IMG/VR virus record: IMGVR_UViG_3300000553_000421
Coordinates: 1-20,048 of that record
Direction: 5' to 3' (one strand)
Length of the DNA stretch: 20,048 nucleotides
Source of the DNA: a virus
Shown: positions 7,104-13,627 of the stretch, piece by piece
How positions within the stretch are numbered: the first letter of the stretch is position 1
How the letters are laid out: every line of letters starts with the position of its first letter
Notes under the pieces: generated by a model
What the model saw: the letters and a program-made list of their open reading frames with translations, nothing else
Told to the model about the DNA's origin: nothing
The model's database searches: none
Program-made: the position numbers and the translations under genes

Positions 7104-8468
7104 ATGCGTTTTGATGATATACAACCGTTAGATGAAGCCCCGAAAAAGCCAGCTGGCGGCGCAGGCGCATTTGGGCAGATGGGTAATACCTTAAGTGGTG
7201 CAAACAAATCGAAATCCAGTACAGGTGGCACAATTACTAGAACACCTACGGGATTGGTACATACTGCGAAACCCGGTGCAGATAAGCCAGCACCTACGCC
7301 TAAACCAGGGGCACCTACTCCGGCACCTACACCCGGATCAGCTAATACAGGTGAATTAACAAAAGCCTGGATTCAATATTTAAAGAATAATCAAATTGTA
7401 GCATTACAATCAGATCCTAAAACTGGTCAACTCGCATATAAGAAAAAAGTAACTACTGATAATCTATCACAGTTTTTGCGAAGCGAAACAGACTACGATA
7501 AAGAAGTAATTAATAGCACAATTCAGTCTGTAATGGCCAAAGGTGCAGCACCCGAACAGGTTAAACAACACACAGGTGGCAAAGTCGCTGGACAATTAAG
7601 TCAATCACCGGGTGCGATTAAAAAGCGCGATGCTCGAACAGCACAGAAACAACCTCAACCTCCACAGCCAGGCGAACCAGTCAATGAAGCAATGATTGAT
7701 AAACCGATAGAGATAAGTGAAAAGGATGTAGAGGCAGTATTTTCGGCTCTATTATCGCAGGCTCCGTCGGGCGCATCTGCAGAAGAACCTGCCGCGGAAC
7801 CTAGTACCGAACCAGCCCCAGAGGATGCAGAGAAGAAAGGGGCAGATCTTGAGAAGTTAAAGAATCTTATTGGTACAGGAATGACATCTGCTCAGCGTAA
7901 AGAACTATGGACATCATTAAAAGGAACTGCCTTATCTGAAAGTAGGGTAGATAGGAGAGAAGCAATACAAATTCTTAAGTATGCTGCTAAGATAAAGCAT
8001 ACAATTAAATTAGAAGATCTTCAGGCCTCCTGGTCAAAAGCAGGGTATCCTACTGATTTAGATGAAATAGCTAAGATATTAAATAAAGCCGGATTTGGTA
8101 GAACAGATATAAAAGATATTTTTGATGAAGTAATTGGAGATGATGGAAGCGAGGATTATGAAGATGAAGAATCCGGTCCTAGCCCGACGATTATAAAGAT
8201 TATTGATTATATAAACAAAAATGGTATCAAAGACGACATTCTTGCCTATATGGAAGAAGAATTTGGTGATGAATTAAACGCACCAGAGCCCGAACAGAAA
8301 GGTTGGTTTGATAAGGTAAAGGATTTTGGAAAAAGAATGTTTACTAGAGAAGCAACAGTTAAAGAGATAGAACAAATCTTCACAAAAATTCTATTAAAGG
8401 AACGTACAGAGCTTCCTATGCGTATTAAAGAACAAGATAGACAAAATCTTGGGCGCCAGAGAAAATAA
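7104..8468 (+). CDS. large modular protein with Pro/Ala-rich linkers, probably virion-associated
   Basis: A 454-residue protein built from folded segments joined by low-complexity linkers. Residues 1-50 are glycine- and serine-rich, and about 56-82 is a proline/alanine/threonine linker (repeats of the PTPxPGAP type). About 84-150 is a helical domain starting ELTKAWIQYLKNN. A second proline-rich linker follows near 187-200 and an acidic Glu/Pro/Ala linker near 228-247. Residues 250-350 look helical, and an acidic segment precedes the C-terminal helix EATVKEIEQIFTKILLKER. No catalytic motif is visible. The same linker style appears in the protein at 13624-14316, suggesting related roles in the capsid, the scaffold or the injected contents. 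The start ATG is eight bases after the preceding stop and has only a weak ribosome site, so coupling is likely. Function is unrecognised. Confidence 0.7.
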   Translation: MRFDDIQPLDEAPKKPAGGAGAFGQMGNTLSGANKSKSSTGGTITRTPTGLVHTAKPGADKPAPTPKPGAPTPAPTPGSANTGELTKAWIQYLKNNQIVALQSDPKTGQLAYKKKVTTDNLSQFLRSETDYDKEVINSTIQSVMAKGAAPEQVKQHTGGKVAGQLSQSPGAIKKRDARTAQKQPQPPQPGEPVNEAMIDKPIEISEKDVEAVFSALLSQAPSGASAEEPAAEPSTEPAPEDAEKKGADLEKLKNLIGTGMTSAQRKELWTSLKGTALSESRVDRREAIQILKYAAKIKHTIKLEDLQASWSKAGYPTDLDEIAKILNKAGFGRTDIKDIFDEVIGDDGSEDYEDEESGPSPTIIKIIDYINKNGIKDDILAYMEEEFGDELNAPEPEQKGWFDKVKDFGKRMFTREATVKEIEQIFTKILLKERTELPMRIKEQDRQNLGRQRK

Positions 8469-8496
8469 TTGACATTTATAATTATATTGTTATAAT
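8469..8496 (+). promoter_or_regulatory. sigma70-like promoter of the glycosyltransferase/radical SAM unit, leaderless
   Basis: Consensus TTGACA (8469-8474), 16-bp spacer, TATAAT (8491-8496) with TG at 8488-8489 (extended -10). Six bases separate the box from the ATG at 8503, so the expected start site is the first base of the start codon. The promoter starts directly after the stop of the upstream gene. Confidence 0.8.
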
Positions 8497-8502
8497 TATA
8501 TT

Positions 8503-8799
8503 ATGGACAATCAGCAATTAAAAATTGATATTCTAAAGAATTTCGATTTTGCATTTAAAATTAATTGGGAAAGTGAACACCATAGGCGTATTCATACGTA
8601 TCTGGTGTCTTTAACTATGTATTTCGGTGTCAAGATGAATGGACATATCGCCGAAACTGGCTCGTTTCTTGCCTATAGATTCAACGAACGAGATAATTTG
8701 GGATCATCAATAGACATGTTTAGAAATCTGTTTAAAAACGAAGGTGCTGACACATTTACCGAAGAATATTGCCATGGATGTTATATTTTTACATTCTAA
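8503..8799 (+). CDS. hypothetical protein, first gene of the glycosyltransferase unit
   Basis: A 98-residue protein with no recognised motif, containing FDFAFKINWESEHHRRIHTYL, a hydrophobic/aromatic stretch (LVSLTMYFGVKM), and a C-terminal CHGCYIFTF. The single CxxC pair (about residues 91-94) could bind metal but has no partner pair. The ATG coincides with the transcription start predicted from the promoter at 8469-8496, and there is no Shine-Dalgarno sequence. Its 3' end overlaps the next gene (ATG at 8774) by 26 bases. Position suggests that it serves the sugar-transfer or radical SAM enzymes downstream, but no function can be read from the sequence. Confidence 0.65.
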   Translation: MDNQQLKIDILKNFDFAFKINWESEHHRRIHTYLVSLTMYFGVKMNGHIAETGSFLAYRFNERDNLGSSIDMFRNLFKNEGADTFTEEYCHGCYIFTF

Positions 8800-9406
8800 T
8801 GAACTAAATTGGCAAGAAAATTTCATCCGAGCCCAACAGGTATTAGATAGAGATATAATATTGATTGACGGTAGTAATGCCTCATCAATAAAAAATGCAT
8901 ATGAACTTGTATTCGCTTCGACATCTTCTGATCACTTCATGATGATTGAAGCAGATAATTACATTCTAGAAGATTGTGTTAAATATGTCAATATTCATAA
9001 ACCAATAAAATTCTGGTCTATAAATAAATATGGAATTACTTATGAACATGGCGGAGTTAAAATTCTAAATACAGATGCTTGTCGTAGACAATTGATTAAG
9101 AATGCAAATATATACGAAAATTTTGAAATAAGTGCGAATCTAATGCTCGAATCATCTCCTGTCGTATTATCTGAACATAGATTTGACTGGAGTCCAAAAA
9201 ATGAATGGACCACGATAGCGAAAGAACTAATTAAATTGCACTATTGGAATCATAAAGATTACATAAACAATTGGATCATTCACGATCGCCCACGTGAAAT
9301 CTATAACGATGTATTATCTATAATTCAAGATATAAGTTTCACGGAATTATTTGAGACACTATTACCTTCGCTGGGAATAATTTATGAAACTAGATTTAAA
9401 GTCTGA
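8774..9406 (+). CDS. possible glycosyltransferase-like protein
   Basis: A 210-residue protein if started at the ATG at 8774, which gives the natural beginning MDVIFLHSNELNWQENF; the upstream in-frame ATG at 8744 would lengthen the overlap with the previous gene and adds ten unlikely residues. The fold reads like the start of a GT-A Rossmann domain: MDVIFLHS strand, IILIDGSN, an Asn/Ala-rich helix (NAYELVFASTSSDHF), then MMIEADN (E59-A-D61), which sits where the DxD-type metal/sugar-nucleotide motif of glycosyltransferases lies. KYGITYEHGGVKILNTD follows, similar in texture to acceptor-loop segments of such enzymes. The protein is short for a complete enzyme and the DxD is degenerate, so the call is tentative. 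It overlaps both neighbours (26 and 23 bases), implying coupled translation with the GT2-like protein. Confidence 0.48.
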   Translation: MDVIFLHSNELNWQENFIRAQQVLDRDIILIDGSNASSIKNAYELVFASTSSDHFMMIEADNYILEDCVKYVNIHKPIKFWSINKYGITYEHGGVKILNTDACRRQLIKNANIYENFEISANLMLESSPVVLSEHRFDWSPKNEWTTIAKELIKLHYWNHKDYINNWIIHDRPREIYNDVLSIIQDISFTELFETLLPSLGIIYETRFKV

Positions 9407-10409
9407 TCTAACTATTTTAAATATATTCAAGGATGATTTCGAATATATAGATTGTTTTGTTGAGACACATTGTAAACTGGCAAGATCAGTTATAATGCTT
9501 AATACAGGAAATCAACAATCATATGAGTACACTAAATCTCTTGAATCAGCGTATCCAAATTTGACTGTGCTTTTCAAAGAGTATTCTGATGTTAATTTTT
9601 CTAATTTTAGGAATGATTGTTTATTATTGTTCCCGAATGATACTGAATACTATTGTTGGGTAGATACGGATGAATTATTAATAGCAGAAAATAATGAAAT
9701 TGATGTTGATGCAGACGTGTCGAGTATTAACAGAATAGATGGATCGAAAAGATTTAGTACATCTCTTAATCGGATGTTCAGGCGAAATATAGCAGGAACA
9801 TGGGTTAAACGAATACACGAACACTTTTCTATTTCTCAGGGATGTTCGTATGCTGTATGCACAGATTTAACAATACAGCATCTTTCATCGGAAGCACATA
9901 GACCTTTGAGCAAGAAACAAATGTATTTTGATATATTAGAATCAGAATTAAATAAATCGATAGAGACTAATAATCGAAATGGTATCATAGATGCTCTCCA
10001 GCATTTAATATTAATGTCATCACACGATTTTAAAGATCCTGAATTGTGTATTTCGTATTTTTATAAATTTAAAGAATTAATATTTAATATGGATCCTACT
10101 ACTGCTGAAATATCAAAAGTTCAAAAATTGAACATATTACTACATTCTCTTATATCTCTTTCTAGATTAGGTATTGTACCGGAAGATGCCCTCATTGAAC
10201 ATATCTTAGAAATTGATAAATCTAAGTCAACTGTATTTCAATTACTACGAGGATTATTATTTAATCCAGCAAATAAATACACAGTAAAAGATATTTACGA
10301 AGTAGTCTACATTAACTTAGATGATAATACAGATACAGAATTTAATAATTTGGATTTTATTAATCCAGTTGAAATATCCCGATTTGAAACTAAACTATAC
10401 GCCAACTAA
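9384..10409 (+). CDS. GT2-like glycosyltransferase
   Basis: A 341-residue protein with the hallmarks of family 2-type GT-A glycosyltransferases of the kind that act on polysaccharide or protein acceptors. The N-terminal strand TILNIFKDDFEYIDCFVETH resembles the common 'knee-deep in E-x-x-xl-x-e-fi' start. NFSNFRNDCL (71-80) corresponds to the arginine-asparagine helix. CWVDTDELL (91-99) is the DxD-like metal site followed by glutamate. WVKRIHEHF (140-148) matches the W-x-g-x-x-H-E motif. The last 170 residues are helical and may bind a partner. The ATG is preceded by GGGA (9373-9376) seven bases upstream and overlaps the previous gene by 23 bases. It probably adds sugars to phage DNA, virion proteins or host envelope; the sequence does not say which. 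It is noticeably AT-rich compared with the structural genes downstream. Confidence 0.74.
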   Translation: MKLDLKSDLTILNIFKDDFEYIDCFVETHCKLARSVIMLNTGNQQSYEYTKSLESAYPNLTVLFKEYSDVNFSNFRNDCLLLFPNDTEYYCWVDTDELLIAENNEIDVDADVSSINRIDGSKRFSTSLNRMFRRNIAGTWVKRIHEHFSISQGCSYAVCTDLTIQHLSSEAHRPLSKKQMYFDILESELNKSIETNNRNGIIDALQHLILMSSHDFKDPELCISYFYKFKELIFNMDPTTAEISKVQKLNILLHSLISLSRLGIVPEDALIEHILEIDKSKSTVFQLLRGLLFNPANKYTVKDIYEVVYINLDDNTDTEFNNLDFINPVEISRFETKLYAN

Positions 10410-10417
10410 GAAATAAT

Positions 10418-11782
10418 ATGTTAAACTCAGACGTTTTTAAGAATATAAAAGACTTCAAGGAAGAATTAAATAAGATATCTCCTACATTTTGTACAGCCAA
10501 ATGGCTTCAGAGTACAATTTTATTATATAATGGGGAGACTCATTCATGCCATCACGTTCAGAGAAATAAGATTTCAGTTGAGCAATTAAAGGACAATCCT
10601 AAAGCAATTCATAATTCACCTATTAAGATGTTGGCAAGAAGAGACTTAATGGAAGGTAAACAGTCGCCCGAATGTGATTATTGTTGGAAAATAGAAAATC
10701 TTGGTACAGATCGTGTGTCAGATAGAATCTATAAATCTTCTGCTCCGTGGGCAGCACCTTATCTGCAGAAAGTTGTCGAAAGCGGCGACGGAGCAGATAT
10801 TGATCCAACATATCTCGAGGTGGCATTTGATTCAACATGCAATTTTGCTTGTATGTATTGTACCCCTGAAGTATCATCTAAATGGATGGAAGATGCTGAA
10901 ATAAATGGCCCATATAGATTGCATACAATTTCCCTTCATGATACAGAATATATAAGAAATGTCGACAAATATCCAATTCGTCATAATGAATATAATCCCT
11001 ATATTGACGCATTTTGGAAATGGTGGCCAGATCTATACCCCAATCTAAGAACATTCAGGATTACAGGCGGCGAACCATTATTGTCGAAGCATACATGGAC
11101 TGTTATGGAATGGATAAAGAACAATCCCAATCCCGATATAGAATTCGCAATAAACACGAATCTAGGTGTTCCACGAAAACTGATTGAAAAATTTGTAGAA
11201 GAGATAAGGGCAATTGAGGGAAAGGTTAGGAGAGTTAAGATTTTCACGAGCCTAGAAGCTACTGGACAGCATGCCGAATATATACGTCATGGATTAAATT
11301 ATACTGAATTCTTAGATAATCTTAACTATATCATGACAGAACTCCCGGGTATTAGGGTAATATTCATGACAACAGTTAATGCACTGAGTATATTTACATT
11401 TAAGGATTTCTTGGCTGAAATTATCAATCTACAAATGAAATACTCGAGAGATTCGGTAGGATTGAGCATTAATTATTTACGTTGGCCGATGTGTATGGAT
11501 ATACGAATATTAGATAAGAAGCTAATGCAGCCATACCTTGATGAGATTGTTGAATATGTAGAGAATCATCGGATTAAGATTCCGGGATCAAAAAATGTTA
11601 AGTTTTATCTAGAAGAAATAGATCAAATAATGAGACTACGAGAATACGCAATGCAACCGTGTGATAATAGGCAAGATCTCATTAAAGACTTCATCTTATA
11701 CTTTAATCAATACGATATCAGACGAAAGCTGGATTTACACAAAACTTTTCCAGAAGTTGCGAATATGTTAGTCGACGAATAA
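10418..11782 (+). CDS. radical SAM protein with extra N-terminal cysteine cluster (twitch/SPASM-like)
   Basis: A 454-residue radical S-adenosylmethionine enzyme. The [4Fe-4S] motif is C141-NFA-C145-MY-C148 and the SAM-binding motif is ITGGEPLL (GGEP at 217-220). An N-terminal module with FC25TAKWLQSTILLYNGETH, C44 and C86-DY-C89 could hold an auxiliary iron-sulphur cluster; it resembles the FCxxPW...pCC segment of marine phage and bacterial 'twitch domain' radical SAM proteins, though here the second cysteine pair is Cys-His. Further cysteines lie in RWPMCMD and MQPCDN. Such enzymes typically make a radical on a peptide or small-molecule substrate; no precursor peptide is obvious next to it. 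It follows the two sugar-transfer proteins with an eight-base gap and is the last gene of the unit. Substrate is unknown; a coat, tail or glycan modification is an inference. Confidence 0.85.
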   Translation: MLNSDVFKNIKDFKEELNKISPTFCTAKWLQSTILLYNGETHSCHHVQRNKISVEQLKDNPKAIHNSPIKMLARRDLMEGKQSPECDYCWKIENLGTDRVSDRIYKSSAPWAAPYLQKVVESGDGADIDPTYLEVAFDSTCNFACMYCTPEVSSKWMEDAEINGPYRLHTISLHDTEYIRNVDKYPIRHNEYNPYIDAFWKWWPDLYPNLRTFRITGGEPLLSKHTWTVMEWIKNNPNPDIEFAINTNLGVPRKLIEKFVEEIRAIEGKVRRVKIFTSLEATGQHAEYIRHGLNYTEFLDNLNYIMTELPGIRVIFMTTVNALSIFTFKDFLAEIINLQMKYSRDSVGLSINYLRWPMCMDIRILDKKLMQPYLDEIVEYVENHRIKIPGSKNVKFYLEEIDQIMRLREYAMQPCDNRQDLIKDFILYFNQYDIRRKLDLHKTFPEVANMLVDE

Positions 11783-11813
11783 ATCTTCATATCTGTAATA
11801 TTTTCCTTCAGAT

Positions 11814-11821
11814 GATAAATA
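11814..11821 (+). promoter_or_regulatory. late-type promoter (GATAAATA)
   Basis: GATAAATA 45 bases before the ATG at 11867. The predicted start site is about 11827, so the leader would begin just before the hairpin at 11831-11845. Confidence 0.65.
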
Positions 11822-11830
11822 AGTTTATGA

Positions 11831-11845
11831 ATAGGATTATCCTAT
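11831..11845 (+). other. 5'-leader hairpin of the gene at 11867
   Basis: ATAGGAT and ATCCTAT arms with one central base (effectively six pairs and a three-base loop) begin four bases after the predicted late transcription start. A hairpin at the very 5' end could protect the message from decay. The short AT-rich stem makes this tentative. Confidence 0.5.
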
Positions 11846-11866
11846 CAAAAATAAGGAGTTATTAAA

Positions 11867-12460
11867 ATGACACAAAAAATTAATGGCGCAGCATACTCTG
11901 GTATCTGGGTAGAAAAACAAGTAGCTTTTATCAAGCTTACATTTAACCACAGTCTTGTAGCTATTCCAGCAGCTCAGATGTTCTTAACTGGTACAAGCAC
12001 AGCAACAACAACAACTTCAGCAGGCGACACATCGTTCGGCGTAGTTGAGTCCGCAGTTGTCCAGGCATTGAAGCAATTAGAATTGAAAGCAACAGTATTA
12101 GGTATTTCTATGTTGAGTGCAGCAGGAACAGTTGTTGACGTAATGGTTGGATGTTCGGAAGGTTACTTCTCGGACAACGTTGGTTCTATCTCTACTGGTA
12201 ATGCAGTAGTTGGTGCTAAGGCAATTATTACAACAGCAGGTGGTAATACAGCACTTGGTCAACTAGTTGACGTTAGTGGTTCGTACTTGACATTTGCTAT
12301 GGATTTTGCAACGTTCGATGGTACAATGCCAGTTGCTACAGTAGCTAACGGCGATCTAGAAACAGGCGTAGGTTCTACACCAGGTTCTACAGCTACACCA
12401 AACGGTGCCCCAATTGGCTCTGCAAACAGCTATCAGCCAGTCACATTTATTACAACTTAA
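11867..12460 (+). CDS. probable abundant virion protein (Ser/Thr/Gly/Ala-rich)
   Basis: A 197-residue protein with the best expression signals in the window: a late-type promoter, a leader hairpin, the strong Shine-Dalgarno AAGGAG (11853-11858) eight bases before the ATG, and a strong terminator 19 bases after the stop, so it is probably monocistronic and highly expressed. It is low in cysteine (one) and rich in small residues, with TGTSTATTTTSAG near 42-54 and a C-terminal tail of the GSTPGSTATPNG kind. It alternates hydrophobic residues as beta structure does. No signal peptide or enzyme motif is present. A decoration, head-fibre or tail-tube-like role fits, but I do not recognise a specific family. 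Neighbours on the downstream side are also structural in texture. Confidence 0.65.
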   Translation: MTQKINGAAYSGIWVEKQVAFIKLTFNHSLVAIPAAQMFLTGTSTATTTTSAGDTSFGVVESAVVQALKQLELKATVLGISMLSAAGTVVDVMVGCSEGYFSDNVGSISTGNAVVGAKAIITTAGGNTALGQLVDVSGSYLTFAMDFATFDGTMPVATVANGDLETGVGSTPGSTATPNGAPIGSANSYQPVTFITT

Positions 12461-12479
12461 TTGGTGTATTAAAGAAAGA

Positions 12480-12506
12480 AGAGCAGCTTTCGAGCTGCTT
12501 TTTTTT
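12480..12506 (+). terminator. intrinsic terminator, UUCG loop
   Basis: Arms AGCAGCT (12482-12488) and AGCTGCT (12493-12499) enclose the TTCG loop, followed by eight consecutive Ts (12499-12506). It ends the message from 11867-12460. Confidence 0.93.
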
Positions 12507-12525
12507 GACATAAATTTCTAAACTT

Positions 12526-12533
12526 GATAAATA
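12526..12533 (+). promoter_or_regulatory. late-type promoter (GATAAATA), with possible overlapping TTGACA box
   Basis: GATAAATA with a predicted start site of about 12539, giving a 17-base leader containing AAGGAA before the ATG at 12556. TTGACA at 12505-12510 overlaps the end of the terminator T-tract; AATAAT at 12530-12535 would be its -10 with a 19-bp spacer, so a second, weaker sigma70-type use is possible. Confidence 0.6.
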
Positions 12534-12555
12534 ATGTAAATGATAAGGAACAGTA

Positions 12556-12822
12556 ATGTCTACACCCCCACCAGTGCCGCTAGGATATACAAGCTGGAAT
12601 GTTTACATCGAAGAACAAGCAGATGAATCGCCAGACCAGAGTATAGAAGCTCGTAGGCTTATTAAGCGTAATATTAAACTTGAGCAGATCGCTCAAGAAA
12701 TACGTCAGGCCGGTGGTGATACAAGCAGCCCTAGTTATCGACCTTATAACATATATGAAACACCAGGCACATTTAGCCCAGCAGAAGGGCATCCTTGGTT
12801 GTTGACACCTACCTATCCATAG
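12556..12822 (+). CDS. small phage protein ending in an amber codon, possible readthrough
   Basis: An 88-residue protein started at ATG 12556 with AAGGAA (12545-12550) five bases upstream. It has a proline-rich start, then PLGYTSWNVYIEEQAD, a basic helix (SIEARRLIKRNIKLEQIAQEI) and SYRPYNIYETPGTFSP. From memory, the YRPYNI-x3-PGT layout recurs in small proteins of marine T4-like phages. Translation stops at TAG (12820-12822), but the same frame runs on for 22 sense codons to TAA at 12889-12891 and ends LGNNLITESGDILITE, which resembles C-termini of phage structural proteins. The full frame would be 110 residues plus the amber position. Either suppression of the amber codon or a recent nonsense mutation would explain this. 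The gene lies in a short cassette between two intrinsic terminators. Confidence 0.7.
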   Translation: MSTPPPVPLGYTSWNVYIEEQADESPDQSIEARRLIKRNIKLEQIAQEIRQAGGDTSSPSYRPYNIYETPGTFSPAEGHPWLLTPTYP

Positions 12823-12891
12823 GCTCATATTACTGATCAATTAGGTAATAATTTAATCACAGAGTCTGGTGATATATTAATTACGGAGTAA
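12823..12891 (+). other. in-frame extension after the amber stop
   Basis: Twenty-two codons in the frame of the preceding gene, encoding AHITDQ, then LGNNLITESGDILITE, then TAA. The repeated LITE/ILITE texture is typical of phage protein C-termini, so the stretch looks like coding sequence rather than spacer. Whether it is translated depends on readthrough of TAG 12820-12822. It also carries the Shine-Dalgarno GGAG (12885-12888) of the next small gene. Confidence 0.5.
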
Positions 12892-12894
12892 GAT

Positions 12895-12960
12895 ATGCCA
12901 GATGTAAAAATTTCAGTTCGTTTGAAAGAGTCCGGTTCGGCAGCAGTAGTTGTAAATTAA
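12895..12960 (+). CDS. 21-residue peptide gene before the terminator
   Basis: ATG at 12895 with GGAG (12885-12888) six bases upstream, 21 sense codons and TAA at 12958-12960, followed 18 bases later by a strong terminator hairpin. The peptide starts MPDVKISVRLKES and ends GSAAVVVN. It is too short for most gene callers, yet it has a well-placed ribosome site and sits between a structural-type gene and a terminator, in the same late transcript. It could be a genuine microprotein or the remnant of a longer gene. No function can be read from it. Confidence 0.55.
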   Translation: MPDVKISVRLKESGSAAVVVN

Positions 12961-12978
12961 CATCACTATCGTATAGTC

Positions 12979-13007
12979 AAAGAGCCTCCTTCGGGAGGCT
13001 CTTTTTT
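12979..13007 (+). terminator. intrinsic terminator, cUUCGg loop
   Basis: AGAGCCTCC (12981-12989), loop TTCG closed by C-G (12990-12993), GGAGGCTCT (12994-13002), then a T-run to 13007; two flanking A-T pairs can extend the stem. It is a textbook terminator closing the 12556-12960 cassette. Confidence 0.95.
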
Positions 13008-13028
13008 GGGTTAGCTTTGATTAGTAAA

Positions 13029-13036
13029 GATAAATA
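13029..13036 (+). promoter_or_regulatory. late-type promoter (GATAAATA)
   Basis: Octamer 22 bases after the preceding terminator. The predicted start site is about 13042, three bases before the leader hairpin at 13045-13071 and 85 bases before the ATG at 13127. Confidence 0.6.
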
Positions 13037-13044
13037 GCATATAA

Positions 13045-13071
13045 GTGGAAATACATAACTCTGTATTCCAC
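13045..13071 (+). other. 5'-leader hairpin
   Basis: GTGGAAATACA (13045-13055) pairs with TGTATTCCAC (13062-13071): ten pairs with one bulged A and a six-base loop. It starts about three bases after the predicted late start site, as does the hairpin at 11831-11845. Confidence 0.6.
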
Positions 13072-13101
13072 CAGATTGGTTCTACATTATAATAAAACCC
13101 A

Positions 13102-13109
13102 GCTAAATA
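13102..13109 (+). promoter_or_regulatory. second late-type promoter variant (GCTAAATA)
   Basis: GCTAAATA 18 bases before the ATG at 13127, with AAGGA between. The same variant precedes the tail gene at 19078. It would give a short leader lacking the upstream hairpin. Confidence 0.45.
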
Positions 13110-13126
13110 GCAGATAAGGATAAGAA

Positions 13127-13627
13127 ATGCCAATTAGAATTCACGGTGCAGCAACGTCAATGCAAAATTTGACCGCAGATTTGCAATATTATGTTTGCTA
13201 CGCATCCTCACCTGGTGCATTTACTAACCCTAATCCTAATCCTCCACCTTCCGAAGAATTAGCTCGATTAGTGAATATTCAGGTTACAGGTAGTCCTTTA
13301 GATCAGAGTCAGAAGAATTTCGAAGTGTTTTTAATGAGTATTGGGTTGCGAGCGATGCCGGTTGTATTATCGGATCCAGCAGCGGTGATACAACTAGCTG
13401 ATTATACACCAGAATTGTCGGGTGAGGGGTTTGTATGGAAATTTGCCGTAGAAAGAGGAGTGCAGTTTTATAATTTTACTCCCTATGGTACACCTGGTCC
13501 AGTTGGTTTATTAGTGGATGATTTAAACGGTGTTATTATTCCCACCGGCGTTAGAATTACTACAGTAACAGGTAGCCCTAGTGGCTGGGGAAAGAATGTT
13601 GCATTTTCGAGGATGGATTCGATATGA
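13127..13627 (+). CDS. probable virion structural protein
   Basis: A 166-residue protein with Shine-Dalgarno AAGGA (13116-13120) six bases before the ATG. It is beta-rich in appearance, with a short Asn/Pro linker (NPNPNPPPSEE near 36-46), then VNIQVTGSPLDQSQKNFEVFLMSIGL and a C-terminal GVRITTVTGSPSGWGKN. No catalytic motif, membrane segment or cysteine cluster is visible. Two candidate late promoters and a leader hairpin precede it, and its TGA overlaps the next ATG (ATGA at 13624-13627), so it heads a late unit with the proline-rich protein and the conserved protein that follow. Its role in the particle is inferred from context and composition; I do not recognise the family. Confidence 0.62.
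   Translation: MPIRIHGAATSMQNLTADLQYYVCYASSPGAFTNPNPNPPPSEELARLVNIQVTGSPLDQSQKNFEVFLMSIGLRAMPVVLSDPAAVIQLADYTPELSGEGFVWKFAVERGVQFYNFTPYGTPGPVGLLVDDLNGVIIPTGVRITTVTGSPSGWGKNVAFSRMDSI

Noticed and set aside
12820-12822. Genome-wide reassignment of TAG to a sense codon
   Set aside because: TAG serves as the final stop of several genes here (12820, 14314, 14762 followed directly by TAA, and 19034) and no clear gene contains internal TAG codons, so the standard code is kept and only local readthrough is considered.
13001-13126. A tRNA or small RNA gene in the largest non-coding gap
   Set aside because: The gap after the terminator is explained by two octamers, one hairpin and a ribosome site; no cloverleaf or second terminator is visible.
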